64,000 bases of DNA from JAPOUP01 sp965201085. GTDB lineage: Bacteria > Pseudomonadota > Alphaproteobacteria > Rhodobacterales > Rhodobacteraceae. The notes under the pieces are model-generated. The model saw only the letters and a list, made by a program, of their open reading frames with translations. It ran no database searches and was not told where the DNA came from. Both the position numbers and the translations under genes were made by a program. This document shows, piece by piece, positions 45,150-53,912 of this stretch (the first letter of the stretch is position 1; every line of letters begins with the position of its first letter). The DNA lies in the NCBI GenBank assembly GCA_965201085.1, contig CBDAVS010000025.1, positions 186,001 through 250,000 on the forward strand. The letters are read 5' to 3'.

Positions 45150-46847
45150 TCAGTTGGAGTCCGATGCGGTGGAATCCTCACCGTTCTGATCGGTATCGTC
45201 GTCGGGTTCTGAGGCGGTGTCTTCGCCGGCATAGATCATTTTGCCTTCACCTTCGGGCTTTCCTTCGACGAACCTGCCTTCATAGATATTGCCGTTGGCG
45301 TAGATCACGCGGCCCGGGCCATGCAGAAGCCCGTCCGCCCAACTGCCGGTGTAACGGGATCCGTCGGTCTTCGTCAGCGTACCCTGTCCGTGGCGCCTGT
45401 CATTGAGGAATCCACCTTCATAAACGGTCTCGTCGGCATAGGTCTCATTTCCTTTGCCGGAACGCTCGCCATCGACCCAGTCGCCCGAATAGGTCTGTCC
45501 GCCGGTGTGGGCCAGCGTTCCAACACCCTCGAACGCACCTTCAGCCCACTCGCCCTCGTAGGAGGAGCCATCGGCGTAGTCGATCCTGCCCCGCCCGTGA
45601 GGTAGGCCGTCCAGGAATCCACCCTCGTAGACGGAACCGTCATTATATGTGAGAGCGCCGGATCCCTCCCGCGTGTTATCCACGAAACGGCCTCTATAGA
45701 TCGATCCGTCCGGATAGGTCGCCCTCCCGTCGCCGTTGCGGAGGCCGGCTCGCCATTGCCCGGTATAGGAATTTCCATCAGCATCGGTCAGCGTACCAAT
45801 GCCCTCGAACTTGCCCTGGACCCATTCTCCTTCGTAGGCGGACCCATCCGCATAGGATATCATGCCGCGCCCGTCCGGCGCACCCGCCAGAAAGCCGCCC
45901 TCGTATACGGTGCCATCCGGATAGGTGAGTTTTCCCTCGCCTTCGGGACTATGGTTCCGGAACATGCCCTCATAGATCGAACCGTCCGGATAGGCCAACC
46001 TGCCCATTCCCTCGAATTTCCCGGCGTTCCATTCGCCTGCATAAATCAGTCCTCCGGACCCTTCGAAGGAACCGGATCCATGGCGAAGGTCATTGAGGAA
46101 TTCGCCGTCGTAGACATCACCGTTCGCGTAGGTCTCCCTGCCCGTGCCGCTGCGCTCGCCGTTGACGAAATTTCCTTCATAGATATCGCCGTTCGGCTGG
46201 CTCAGCACACCTGTTCCGTCTATCTGTCCATCGGACCATTCACCGATATATTCGGGACCGTCGGGCAAGGTCAGCTTTCCCATCCCCTCACGCTGGCCAT
46301 CTACTAGATTGCCTTCGTAGACAGCGCCGCCCTCATCCATGATTCGCCCGCTGCCATGCTGCCTGCCGTCAGCCCACTGGCCTTCATAGACATAACCATC
46401 GCCGCGCTCCAGACGTCCCTGACCGTGGCGTAATGCGTTGCGGAACCCCCCTTCATAAACGGTTCCATCGGCATGCACCGCCCGTCCCGTGCCTTCGATC
46501 CGACCGTCCACCCAGTCGCCTTCGTAGGTGCCGCCATCCGCGAAGGTAATCTTTCCCTTACCCTCCGGCTTGCCGCCGGCGAATTGACCTTCGTAAACTG
46601 ATCCGTTCGGAAACCGGGCCACACCCTCGCCCTGGATTTCGCCCTCGACCCATTCTCCCGTGTATTCATATCCATTGGGCAGTCGGATCGTCCCGGTGCC
46701 GTGCTGCTTTCCATCCTTGAACTCGCCTTCATACCGGCCACCATCTTTATATTGCTTGAGCAATATGTCTCCATCCGTTTGCGCCCAGGCTCCGCATGCA
46801 ATGATCAGGGCACCGAATGCCGCAAGCGCCGTCGATGAATTCCGCAC
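45150..46847 (-). CDS. Exported MORN-repeat protein with 22 tandem repeats
   Basis: A signal peptide (MRNSSTALAAFGALIIACGAWAQ) is followed by about 22 MORN repeats of 23 residues, each like VYEGGFLDGLPHGRGRIDYA with a terminal DG. The repeats fill residues about 33-545, and an acidic, disordered tail ends the 565-aa chain. MORN repeats form long beta-hairpin sheets and have been tied to lipid or protein binding in eukaryotes; bacterial exported versions are uncharacterised. The Cys within AACGAWA is unlikely to be a lipobox. The start lies 96 bases from IS30 copy 3, which occupies the gene's upstream region. Confidence 0.9.
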   Translation of the reverse strand: MRNSSTALAAFGALIIACGAWAQTDGDILLKQYKDGGRYEGEFKDGKQHGTGTIRLPNGYEYTGEWVEGEIQGEGVARFPNGSVYEGQFAGGKPEGKGKITFADGGTYEGDWVDGRIEGTGRAVHADGTVYEGGFRNALRHGQGRLERGDGYVYEGQWADGRQHGSGRIMDEGGAVYEGNLVDGQREGMGKLTLPDGPEYIGEWSDGQIDGTGVLSQPNGDIYEGNFVNGERSGTGRETYANGDVYDGEFLNDLRHGSGSFEGSGGLIYAGEWNAGKFEGMGRLAYPDGSIYEGMFRNHSPEGEGKLTYPDGTVYEGGFLAGAPDGRGMISYADGSAYEGEWVQGKFEGIGTLTDADGNSYTGQWRAGLRNGDGRATYPDGSIYRGRFVDNTREGSGALTYNDGSVYEGGFLDGLPHGRGRIDYADGSSYEGEWAEGAFEGVGTLAHTGGQTYSGDWVDGERSGKGNETYADETVYEGGFLNDRRHGQGTLTKTDGSRYTGSWADGLLHGPGRVIYANGNIYEGRFVEGKPEGEGKMIYAGEDTASEPDDDTDQNGEDSTASDSN

Positions 46848-46942
46848 GATAATCCCCCTGTTTCCGCACCCGTACGGGCCGTCTGCGTCACGCGTGCCTA
46901 AATCGTAGGTGAGTGGAGCATCGCTTACAACTTGTTTTGGGA

Positions 46943-48320
46943 CCCCACTTCCAGTCCGAAGTGCAACACCGGCCCGCCTCCGGAGCGAGGGCGTGGCCCG
47001 AGCGGAGGAGGCGGGCCGGTGTTGAGGGATTTTCCGGCCAGGGCCCCGGATTCCACGCGGAATACGGCGGCTGTCCCTTCGGATCGGAGCGTAACCGGGC
47101 CTCCCGGCGGCGGCAAGGCCCCGCGGCGGGAGGTGGCGCGCCCGTCCGGGCGAGGGAAGGGGTGGCCCGACCGAAACCGGGCGGGCGCGCCTGCGGAATT
47201 CCCTCTCCCCCGTCGGCCGACGGGGCGAAGCGCCTCAGGGAGGCCGCGCCCGCGCGAAAGCCTCCGCCGGCGTCAGGTAGCCGAGCGCCTTGCGGGGGCG
47301 CGCGTTCAGGATGTCCTGGACCCGCTTCACGCGGGCGTCCGTGACCTGCCGCAGGTCGGTCCCCTTCGGCAGGTACTGGCGCAGCAGCCCGTTGGTGTGC
47401 TCGTTCAGGCCCCGCTCCCACGAGTGATAGGGCGTCGCGAAGAAGAAGTCGGCCTCCAGCGCCTTCGCCACCTTCGCGTGCCCCGCGAACTCCTTGCCGT
47501 TGTCCGCCGTGATCGTGTGGACCCTGGCGCCGAGCCCCTTGAGAAGGTCGGTCATCGCCTCGCCGACCGCCTCCGCCTTCTTTCCGTCAACCCGTTGGAG
47601 AAGCGTGAATTTCGAGCATCTGTCCACAAGCGACACCACCGCACCGCTGTGTCCCCCGCCGATCACCGTGTCCGCTTCCCAGTCGCCGATTCTCGCCTTC
47701 GCCCCGACCTCTTTCGGGCGCTCCGGGATGTCCCTCCGGCCCGGGATGTGACCCCGGCCCGCGTGGCGGCCACCCTTCCAGTTCGGTTTCTTTCCCCGCC
47801 GCCGCAGGTGCCCGAAAAGCGTTCCTCCGTCCCTGCGGTCCGCGCGTACGAGGTCGTATATCCGCTGACGGCCGACCATGCCGGGGTCCTCCAGCCGGAG
47901 ACGCCCCGAGACCTGTTCCGGGCTCCAGCCCTCCTCCAGCTTCGCCACGACCTTCGCCCAGCGCTCCTCCGTCAGCTTCCTCGGGACCGAAGAGGCCTCG
48001 CTCCGGCGCCCGGTGGCCTTCCTCCACGCCTGTCCCTGCCGGTATCCCCGCCCGCCGCCGTTGCGTCGGATCTCCCGCGATATGGTGGCCGGATGGCGGC
48101 CCAGCTGCCTGGCGATGGCCCCGTTCGAAAGCCCGCTTTTCCCCGTCGCGTATATCTGGCATCTTTCGTCGAAGGTCAGATGACGGTAGCCCTCGGGCAT
48201 GACACTCTCCTCGGCTCGTTCACCGGGACTGTCGCCGTTATCTGGCCGATTCGCAAGATGCTGCACCCGAAACGCGGCTTCCCACCATCAACGGTGTTGC
48301 ACTTCAGAGCGGAACGGGGG
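46943..48320 (-). mobile_element. IS30-family insertion sequence, copy 3 (best preserved)
   Basis: 1378 bp, with both ends as in copy 2 and a 3-bp direct repeat GGA at 46940-46942 and 48321-48323. It sits between the divergent MORN-protein and nadE genes, 96 bases from one start and 69 from the other. The hairpin in the tail is exact. Confidence 0.93.
47235..48200 (-). CDS. IS30-family transposase, copy 3 (catalytic triad intact)
   Basis: The 321-aa product is nearly identical to copy 2. It has the HTH region HPATISREIRRNG, D177 in EADTVIGG, D233 in ITADNGKEF, and Glu267 (codon GAG at 47400-47402) in GLNEHTNGLLRQYLPKGTD. It is the only full-length copy here with a complete DDE set, so it is the likely source of activity for the family. 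Differences from copy 2 include TGKSG for LRKSG after IYA. Confidence 0.93.
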   Translation of the reverse strand: MPEGYRHLTFDERCQIYATGKSGLSNGAIARQLGRHPATISREIRRNGGGRGYRQGQAWRKATGRRSEASSVPRKLTEERWAKVVAKLEEGWSPEQVSGRLRLEDPGMVGRQRIYDLVRADRRDGGTLFGHLRRRGKKPNWKGGRHAGRGHIPGRRDIPERPKEVGAKARIGDWEADTVIGGGHSGAVVSLVDRCSKFTLLQRVDGKKAEAVGEAMTDLLKGLGARVHTITADNGKEFAGHAKVAKALEADFFFATPYHSWERGLNEHTNGLLRQYLPKGTDLRQVTDARVKRVQDILNARPRKALGYLTPAEAFARARPP

Positions 48321-48388
48321 GGATATTACGCTATCTCTTGTCACGTCATCCGATTAAGAGCCCGTAGCGATGGAAGGGAAGGAATGAC

Positions 48389-50047
48389 ATGCGTAATGGC
48401 TTTCGACTGACGCTCGCCCAGCTGAACCCGACCGTTGGAGATCTGAGATCCAACTCCGACAAGGCCCATACCGCCTGGGAGGAGGGTCGTGCGGCGGGAG
48501 CGGACCTCGTCGCTTTGACCGAGATGTTCATCACTGGATACAATGCTCAGGATCTGGTCATGAGACCCGCGTTCCGCGATGCCGCGATGCGTGAGGTGGC
48601 CACATTGGCGGAACGTTGTTCGGACGGACCGGCGCTTGCGGTTGGAGGCCCGTACGCCGAAGGCGACCGGCTCTACAACGCTTACCACATCTGTTCAGGC
48701 GGTAGGGTGGTCCGGCGTATTCTGAAGCATCATCTGCCCAACACGGCTGTTTTCGACGAGATGCGGGTATTCGAATCCGCTCCTCCGGGTGGCCCCTATT
48801 CAGTGGATGGAGTCCGCGTGGGCTCACCTATCTGCGAGGATGCGTGGCATCCGGATATCTGCGAGACGCTCGCGGAGACCGGCGCGGAGTTCCTTCTTGT
48901 CCCGAACGGCTCGCCTTATTTCCGGGACAAGTTCGAAACGCGTTTCAACCATATGGTCGCGCGTGTGGTCGAGTCGGGGCTTCCACTCATCTACCTCAAC
49001 ATGGTTGGTGGCCAGGACGATCAGATGTTCGACGGCGGCACTTTCGCGCTCAATCCAGGGGGTGGCATGGCTCTTCAGATGCCGCTCTTTGAGGAAAAGA
49101 CAACCCATTTGGACCTGGTGCGAGGTGACAAGGGTTGGAGGATCGTAACCGGTGAACTCGCACACCACCCCGATGCCTGGGAGCAGGATTACCGGGCGAT
49201 GGTCAACAGCCTGCGTGATTACATGGGTAAGACCGGCTTCAGCAAGGCGCTTCTGGGGCTTTCCGGTGGGGTAGACAGCGCTCTGGTCGCAGCCATCGCG
49301 TCCGACGCGCTGGGTCCTGAACATGTCCGTTGCGTCATGCTACCGTCCGAATACACTTCGGAGCATTCGCTGGAGGATGCGGAAGCCGTGGCGATAGCGC
49401 TGGGCTGCCGCCTTGATTCCGTGCCGATAACCGGTTCCCACGCGGCGATTTCGGAGACCCTTTCCGGGTTGTTCGAGGGCACGGAGCCCGACCTGACGGA
49501 GGAAAACATACAGTCGCGGCTGCGCGGTCTTCTTTTGATGGCGCTCTCGAACAAATTTGGCGAAATGCTGCTGACCACAGGTAACAAATCCGAAGTGGCC
49601 GTAGGCTATTCCACGATCTACGGCGACATGGCCGGCGGCTACAATCCCATCAAGGATCTCTACAAGACCCGGGTGTTCGAGACCTGTCGCTGGCGCAATG
49701 CGAATCACAGGCATTGGATGCGGGGACCCACCGGTGAGGTAATTCCGCCCCGGGTGATCGGGAAGCCACCTTCGGCGGAACTGCGCGAGGATCAGAAAGA
49801 CGAGGACAGCCTTCCGCCATATGAGGTGCTGGATGCGATTCTGTGGGAGCTTATCGAAAACGAGGCGTCCGTAGCAGATGTCGTTGCCTTGGGATATGAT
49901 CGGGAGTTGGTCAAGAGGGTGGAGCACCTGATCTATGCGAGCGAATACAAACGGTTTCAGGCCGCGCCGGGTGTCCGTCTCACCTGGCGCAGTCTATGGC
50001 TCGACCGCCGCTATCCCATCGTCAATCGCTGGCGAGACGACGGCTGA
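48389..50047 (+). CDS. nadE: Glutamine-dependent NAD+ synthase
   Basis: The 552-aa product has two domains. The N-terminal nitrilase-fold glutaminase has Glu in ALTEMFITGY, Lys in LKHHLPN and Cys in SPICEDAWHPD. The C-terminal ATP-pyrophosphatase has LLGLSGGVDSALVAAIA and TTGNKSEVAVGYSTIYGDMAGG. It makes NAD from deamido-NAD, ATP and glutamine. AAGGAA lies about 6 bases before ATG 48389. The IS30 copy ends 69 bases upstream, so the promoter is either inside that gap or altered by the insertion. Confidence 0.96.
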   Translation: MRNGFRLTLAQLNPTVGDLRSNSDKAHTAWEEGRAAGADLVALTEMFITGYNAQDLVMRPAFRDAAMREVATLAERCSDGPALAVGGPYAEGDRLYNAYHICSGGRVVRRILKHHLPNTAVFDEMRVFESAPPGGPYSVDGVRVGSPICEDAWHPDICETLAETGAEFLLVPNGSPYFRDKFETRFNHMVARVVESGLPLIYLNMVGGQDDQMFDGGTFALNPGGGMALQMPLFEEKTTHLDLVRGDKGWRIVTGELAHHPDAWEQDYRAMVNSLRDYMGKTGFSKALLGLSGGVDSALVAAIASDALGPEHVRCVMLPSEYTSEHSLEDAEAVAIALGCRLDSVPITGSHAAISETLSGLFEGTEPDLTEENIQSRLRGLLLMALSNKFGEMLLTTGNKSEVAVGYSTIYGDMAGGYNPIKDLYKTRVFETCRWRNANHRHWMRGPTGEVIPPRVIGKPPSAELREDQKDEDSLPPYEVLDAILWELIENEASVADVVALGYDRELVKRVEHLIYASEYKRFQAAPGVRLTWRSLWLDRRYPIVNRWRDDG

Positions 50048-50135
50048 AGTCCTGGTGTGCTCATAGGATTCGCCTATCGGAAGGAGCCGACGTCGAACAG
50101 GTCGGGTGCCGTTTGAGTGCCCGGGAACGGGCAAT

Positions 50136-51086
50136 TCAGATTTCGGTAACCTTACAGCCGCCTACCAGCCGTTCGACATGGTCCCGGTCGCAAAGCCGGG
50201 TCGCTTCGGTGGTCACCGCCGCGCTTGCGGCGGCGACGCCGAAGGCAAGGCAGTCCGGAAGCGGTTCGCCTATCGCGACAGATAGCGTGAATGCGCCGAC
50301 GAAACTGTCGCCCGCACCGACTTTGCTGACGACCTCGACCTTTGGACCGGCGCAATGCCAGCTGCCATCGAGATTCGAGAGCACCGATCCGTCGGCGCCT
50401 CTCGCTATGATTACGTTGGTGGCAACCCCTCGCGCCACCAGGTGCCGGGCGAAGGAAGCGGTATCCGAAAGTTCGGGCAGTGTGCGACCCGCCAGTTCCT
50501 CGGCCTCATCATCGTCCATTCGCAGGACATGGATCGCCTCGTGAGGCTCCAGCACCAGATTTGAGAGGGCTGGCCCTGAGGTGTCGACGAACAGTCGGGC
50601 ACCGCGTCCCGAGACATGCTCCGCAAGGATTGACGGGAATTCCTTTGCGACCCCCGGCGGCTGGCTCCCTGACAGCACGACCAGCGTCCCGCTGCCGATG
50701 GCCTGGTCGACCGAAACAAGCCCGCGCGTTACATCCATGTCTTGCCAGCTTGGCCCGGGCATAACGAAACGAAACTGCTCGTCGGTTTCCCCGTTCGTTA
50801 CCGAAAAGCTCTGCCTTGTTTCGCCCGGACCCTGGAAGGCGACTGTAGGCACTCCTTCCAGAGCCAGAAGCTGAAGAAGATGTGCACCGGTGGCGCCACC
50901 GATCGCGATGAGAGCCGTGGCCTGTCCTCCAAGCTGCCGAATCGCCCTGGCGACGTTGATTCCACCCCCGCCAGGGTCGACCTTCGGGTCGGAGCACCGC
51001 AGTTTCCGTTCGGGAATGACCTGCGGAGCGGTCGCCGCGTAGTCGACGGTCGGGTTCAGCGTGATTGTGAGGATGTCGTTTCTCAT
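50136..51086 (-). CDS. PfkB-family 1-phosphofructokinase-type hexose kinase
   Basis: The 316-aa product is a ribokinase-fold sugar kinase. The N-terminal TLNPTVDY and DPGGGGINVARAIRQLGG form the substrate side; the C-terminal VGAGDSFVGAFT has the catalytic Asp and anion hole. The TLNP start and GGGG hinge fit the 1-phosphofructokinase/6-phosphofructokinase-2/tagatose-6-phosphate kinase group, and the exact sugar cannot be fixed by sequence alone. It is convergent with nadE and lies 12 bases after the membrane protein gene, same strand. Confidence 0.88.
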   Translation of the reverse strand: MRNDILTITLNPTVDYAATAPQVIPERKLRCSDPKVDPGGGGINVARAIRQLGGQATALIAIGGATGAHLLQLLALEGVPTVAFQGPGETRQSFSVTNGETDEQFRFVMPGPSWQDMDVTRGLVSVDQAIGSGTLVVLSGSQPPGVAKEFPSILAEHVSGRGARLFVDTSGPALSNLVLEPHEAIHVLRMDDDEAEELAGRTLPELSDTASFARHLVARGVATNVIIARGADGSVLSNLDGSWHCAGPKVEVVSKVGAGDSFVGAFTLSVAIGEPLPDCLAFGVAAASAAVTTEATRLCDRDHVERLVGGCKVTEI

Positions 51087-51098
51087 GGAATTTGTATC

Positions 51099-51713
51099 CT
51101 ATTTCTCCCCGAGGAACCTTGCCAACATGACCAGCACGGTGCCCGAAAATGTGAAAAGCAGGCCGAGGCCGATGATGTAGGCGATGACCGCAGGGATACC
51201 GATGTTAACGGGATTGAGAAAGAAATAGGGATATTCCCCGTCCACTAGCCCGCGCAGCAAGGCGTAGATTGCGTATATCAGTGGCCAGGTGGTCCAGATC
51301 AAGGGACCGAAATAAGTCAGTCCGGATTTTGGAATCCAGAATACCCAGACCGCGAGGCAGCCAAGCGGTACGACCGTATGGAGCCCGAAATTCGATAGGG
51401 CCCGGATGCCTTGCGGGTCATGCGTCTGTGCGAGCAGGGCGTGATAGACCACGCCCGTTACGACGATCCAGACGGTCAGGGCCGCGGGAAAATTCGCGCT
51501 TGACCAGTTACCGCGCGACGCTGCGGCCCCGAAACCCAAGGCCACCGTCGTATTGGTCAGGAAAGTGAAATACCGTGCCATTGACCACAACGCTTCCGCT
51601 GCGCCCGATTCTTTCATTTGAATCGCGAAATCGATGCCAACGGATGCGAAGGCGGCAAAGGAGACGAGACCGGCCGCACCCCGCGCCGACCTGGACATAT
51701 GGGCTTCTGACAT
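51099..51713 (-). CDS. Pr6Pr-family (six-helix) membrane protein
   Basis: The 204-aa product has six hydrophobic segments. It carries the family-like motifs YFTFLTNTTVALGFG, VTGVVYHALLAQ, SNFGLHTVVPLGCLAVWVFW and YFFLNPVNIG. Members are predicted integral membrane proteins without established function. ATG 51713 and ATG 51698 are both possible. It is immediately upstream of the PfkB kinase gene and probably shares its transcript. Confidence 0.8.
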   Translation of the reverse strand: MSEAHMSRSARGAAGLVSFAAFASVGIDFAIQMKESGAAEALWSMARYFTFLTNTTVALGFGAAASRGNWSSANFPAALTVWIVVTGVVYHALLAQTHDPQGIRALSNFGLHTVVPLGCLAVWVFWIPKSGLTYFGPLIWTTWPLIYAIYALLRGLVDGEYPYFFLNPVNIGIPAVIAYIIGLGLLFTFSGTVLVMLARFLGEK

Positions 51714-52309
51714 GCGCGGAATTTTGCACCTCGGGAAGCGGAGTCAAGATGGGAAAGGGCTTGCGGCGAGCCTGCGGGTACACCGTGCCTTCGCCGGGAT
51801 TGCCGCTTCGCTGGATGAGTATGGACGAACGGCAATGAAATTCCGGGCACCGGCCCAGGCTTTGCTCGGTCCGTTCGGACGGCGCGGAATTACAGAAGAC
51901 AATGAAGACAAGTGCCGGATGACGCGGATCCGGAGCGAGGCGTCAGCGGGCATGTCGAGATATTCCAAAAACAGGGACGCAGGGAGCGTCCCCGGGATCG
52001 CAACAATCGAACCCCGTGTCTCCCTTTCTGGGCGGTAGTCCGATGGGTCTTACTGCACATTGATGTATGCCCTTTGATCGGTGCTTCAAGTTGTTTTTCG
52101 GTAGCCACGGGAGATTTCCACCAAACTGGATTTCAAGCGCTTGAAACGCGATCTTAGCCCGAATGCTTCACTATATGCAGTGGTTTTACATCAAATCCGT
52201 GATATATTTTCGATTCAACAACATCTTGTAAATAGACAGAGGTCTGACGCCATGCAGATATGGTGCAACAAAGCTAAAATCGAATTCAAAGATCATGGGC
52301 CGGTGGGAG
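51714..52309. other. Intergenic stretch without a recognised gene
   Basis: About 600 bases lie between the membrane protein gene and the IS1380 scrap. Open frames on both strands are short and not protein-like. The part from 52080 to 52280 is AT-rich for this genome and may be foreign or promoter DNA, but no element ends were found. Confidence 0.45.
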
Positions 52310-52650
52310 TTAACCACCGCGTTCGCCAGAGGAGGGAAGATTTCGGGCGGCAGGGGCCTCCATCTTCGTGAGATTGACCGTCCGTCCGAAGTCACACGGT
52401 GACCGGCGCAGTGCTTCACCGACCATGGGGATCCCGAACGAATAGAACTCGGTTACCGGGAGATGGTCGCGCGGCGCGTCATGGGTATCGCACTGGGCTA
52501 CGAGGACGTGAACAACCACGACCGCCTGCGTGGAGACAGCATCCTGACGATGGTCGTTCGGCGGGACGGCGTCATCGACGCCGACCGGCGAAAGAAGGGT
52601 GATAGGGTCCATTCGCAGGCTGGATCCAGCGCTCTGAACCGACCGGAATT
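52310..52650 (+). pseudogene. IS1380-family transposase fragment
   Basis: One reading frame gives LTTAFARGGKIS, LREIDRPS, an internal TGA, then AQCFTDHGDPERIE, MVARRVMGIALGYEDVNNHD, RLRGDSILTMVV and SALNRPEF. This is the N-terminal third of an IS1380-type transposase, in which a REID-like segment, FTDHRDP and ALGYEDLNDHD occur in that order. The catalytic core and both ends are missing. The frame is otherwise well kept, so decay is moderate. Confidence 0.8.
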
Positions 52651-52734
52651 CGGGGCGTCCCAAGAGTCGGCGGGTCATGCAGCTAACCACAGGGCTACCA
52701 AGCGACCGTTTACTGACTGCGGACAACGCAGGGA

Positions 52735-53142
52735 TCAGGTCCACCACTCGTCGATCATTGCGATATCCTCGTCGGACCAGCCGAAATGGTGCGCCAGTTC
52801 ATGGACGAGTACATGAGCGATAAGGTGACCGAGAGGCTCGTTGCCCCGAGCTGCCCACTCATCGAGGATCGGGCGGCGAAAAAGCCAGACAGTATCCGGT
52901 CCCGTGGGTTGATCCTGGCTTGATTTCTCGGTCAGCGGGGTTCCGTCATAGAGTCCCGTGAGCTCGAATGGATCCACCTGCATTTCATCAAGGATCCAGT
53001 CGGGCGCCAGATCTTCGATCCGCAGCGCGACGTCGCCTGCGGCGGAGCGAAAGGGTTCGGGTATGGTGGCAAGCGCTTCGAACGCCATCGCTTCGAACGC
53101 GCCGAGACCAGGGGCGATCCAATTGGCGCTGGGGTGATCCAT
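52735..53142 (-). CDS. Small zincin-like metallopeptidase family protein
   Basis: The 135-aa product has the HExxH zinc motif in HVLVHELAHHFGWSDEDI near the C-terminus and a PDTVWLFRRPILDEWA strand before it. This family of minimal zincins is common in Alphaproteobacteria and Actinobacteria, and its substrates are unknown. ATG 53142 (MDHPSANW) is preferred over the frame opening at 53202 because family similarity begins at AFEAMAFEAL. No signal peptide is present. Confidence 0.85.
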   Translation of the reverse strand: MDHPSANWIAPGLGAFEAMAFEALATIPEPFRSAAGDVALRIEDLAPDWILDEMQVDPFELTGLYDGTPLTEKSSQDQPTGPDTVWLFRRPILDEWAARGNEPLGHLIAHVLVHELAHHFGWSDEDIAMIDEWWT

Positions 53143-53346
53143 GCGGTCGAAATACCTCAACAGCCAAAGGAGGCAAGCGGGTGCGTTCGATTGACCTCTC
53201 ATCAGCTTAGCTTACCAGAGCGCCGCGGTCCGACGCACGGGGTGTGAACGCACAGCCGGCATCGGTGGGGGTATGCAAATTCTCGGTTGGCGCTTGCGTA
53301 CTTCATGGTTTGCCGTATTGGATTGGTGGACGAAGGCGAGCGAACA

Positions 53347-53775
53347 ATGCCAGAAAACAAAACCAGACCGACCAATGTGGATGTTACGGTGTTTCTCGAA
53401 GCCGTTGAACCTGAAAGACGCCGACTTGACGCGGTTCGGCTCAACGGGATTTTCGAGGAGGTTACGGGCTTCAGGCCAGTCATCTGGGGAGCCCGGATTA
53501 TCGGCTACGGATCCTATCACTACGTTTACGGTTCAGGTCGGGAGGGTGATTTCCCGGCTACAGGGTTCAGTCCACGCAAAACCGGCCTGACCATCTACAT
53601 CATGCCCGGTTATGCCGATTTCGGCGGTATCCTGAAGCGCCTCGGAAAGCATCGAACCGGACGGTCATGTCTCTACATCAACTGGCTCTCGGATATCGAC
53701 GAAGACGTATTACGGAACCTGATCGCTTCGGGACTGAGCGACCTTGGCAAACGGTGGCCGATCGCGCCGAGCTAA
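53347..53775 (+). CDS. DUF1801 (YdhG-like) domain protein
   Basis: The 142-aa cytosolic protein has the DUF1801 pattern: VEPERRRLDAVRLNGIFEEVTG, PVIWGARIIGYGSYHYVYGSG, PATGFSPRKTGLTIYIMPG and CLYINWLSDIDEDVLRNLI. The function is unknown; the fold is like that of frataxin-related or copper-chaperone-like YdhG proteins. ATG 53347 begins MPENKTRP. It stands alone between the metallopeptidase gene (minus) and gltX (plus). Confidence 0.88.
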   Translation: MPENKTRPTNVDVTVFLEAVEPERRRLDAVRLNGIFEEVTGFRPVIWGARIIGYGSYHYVYGSGREGDFPATGFSPRKTGLTIYIMPGYADFGGILKRLGKHRTGRSCLYINWLSDIDEDVLRNLIASGLSDLGKRWPIAPS

Positions 53776-53912
53776 TACGAACGTTCGTCTGAAAGCACCA
53801 GGTTCCGCCTGAACGGGCATTTTTGCGAATCACTCTCGCTGCGGCTCCTGACCTCGGTGGACATCGAAGCCTCACCGTGAAATTGAGCTCCCGAAAATAC
53901 AGGAATCATAGG

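Noticed and set aside
45150..46847. Regular short repeats that could suggest a CRISPR array
   Set aside because: They are in-frame MORN codons of 69 bases with no invariant repeat and no unique spacers. No CRISPR array was seen anywhere in the window.
46932..48410. 492-aa open frame on the plus strand across IS30 copy 3 (and its equivalents at 27662-28969 and 12779-13969)
   Set aside because: It is antisense to the IS30 transposase and is Arg/Pro-rich with no domain; it exists because high GC removes stop codons.
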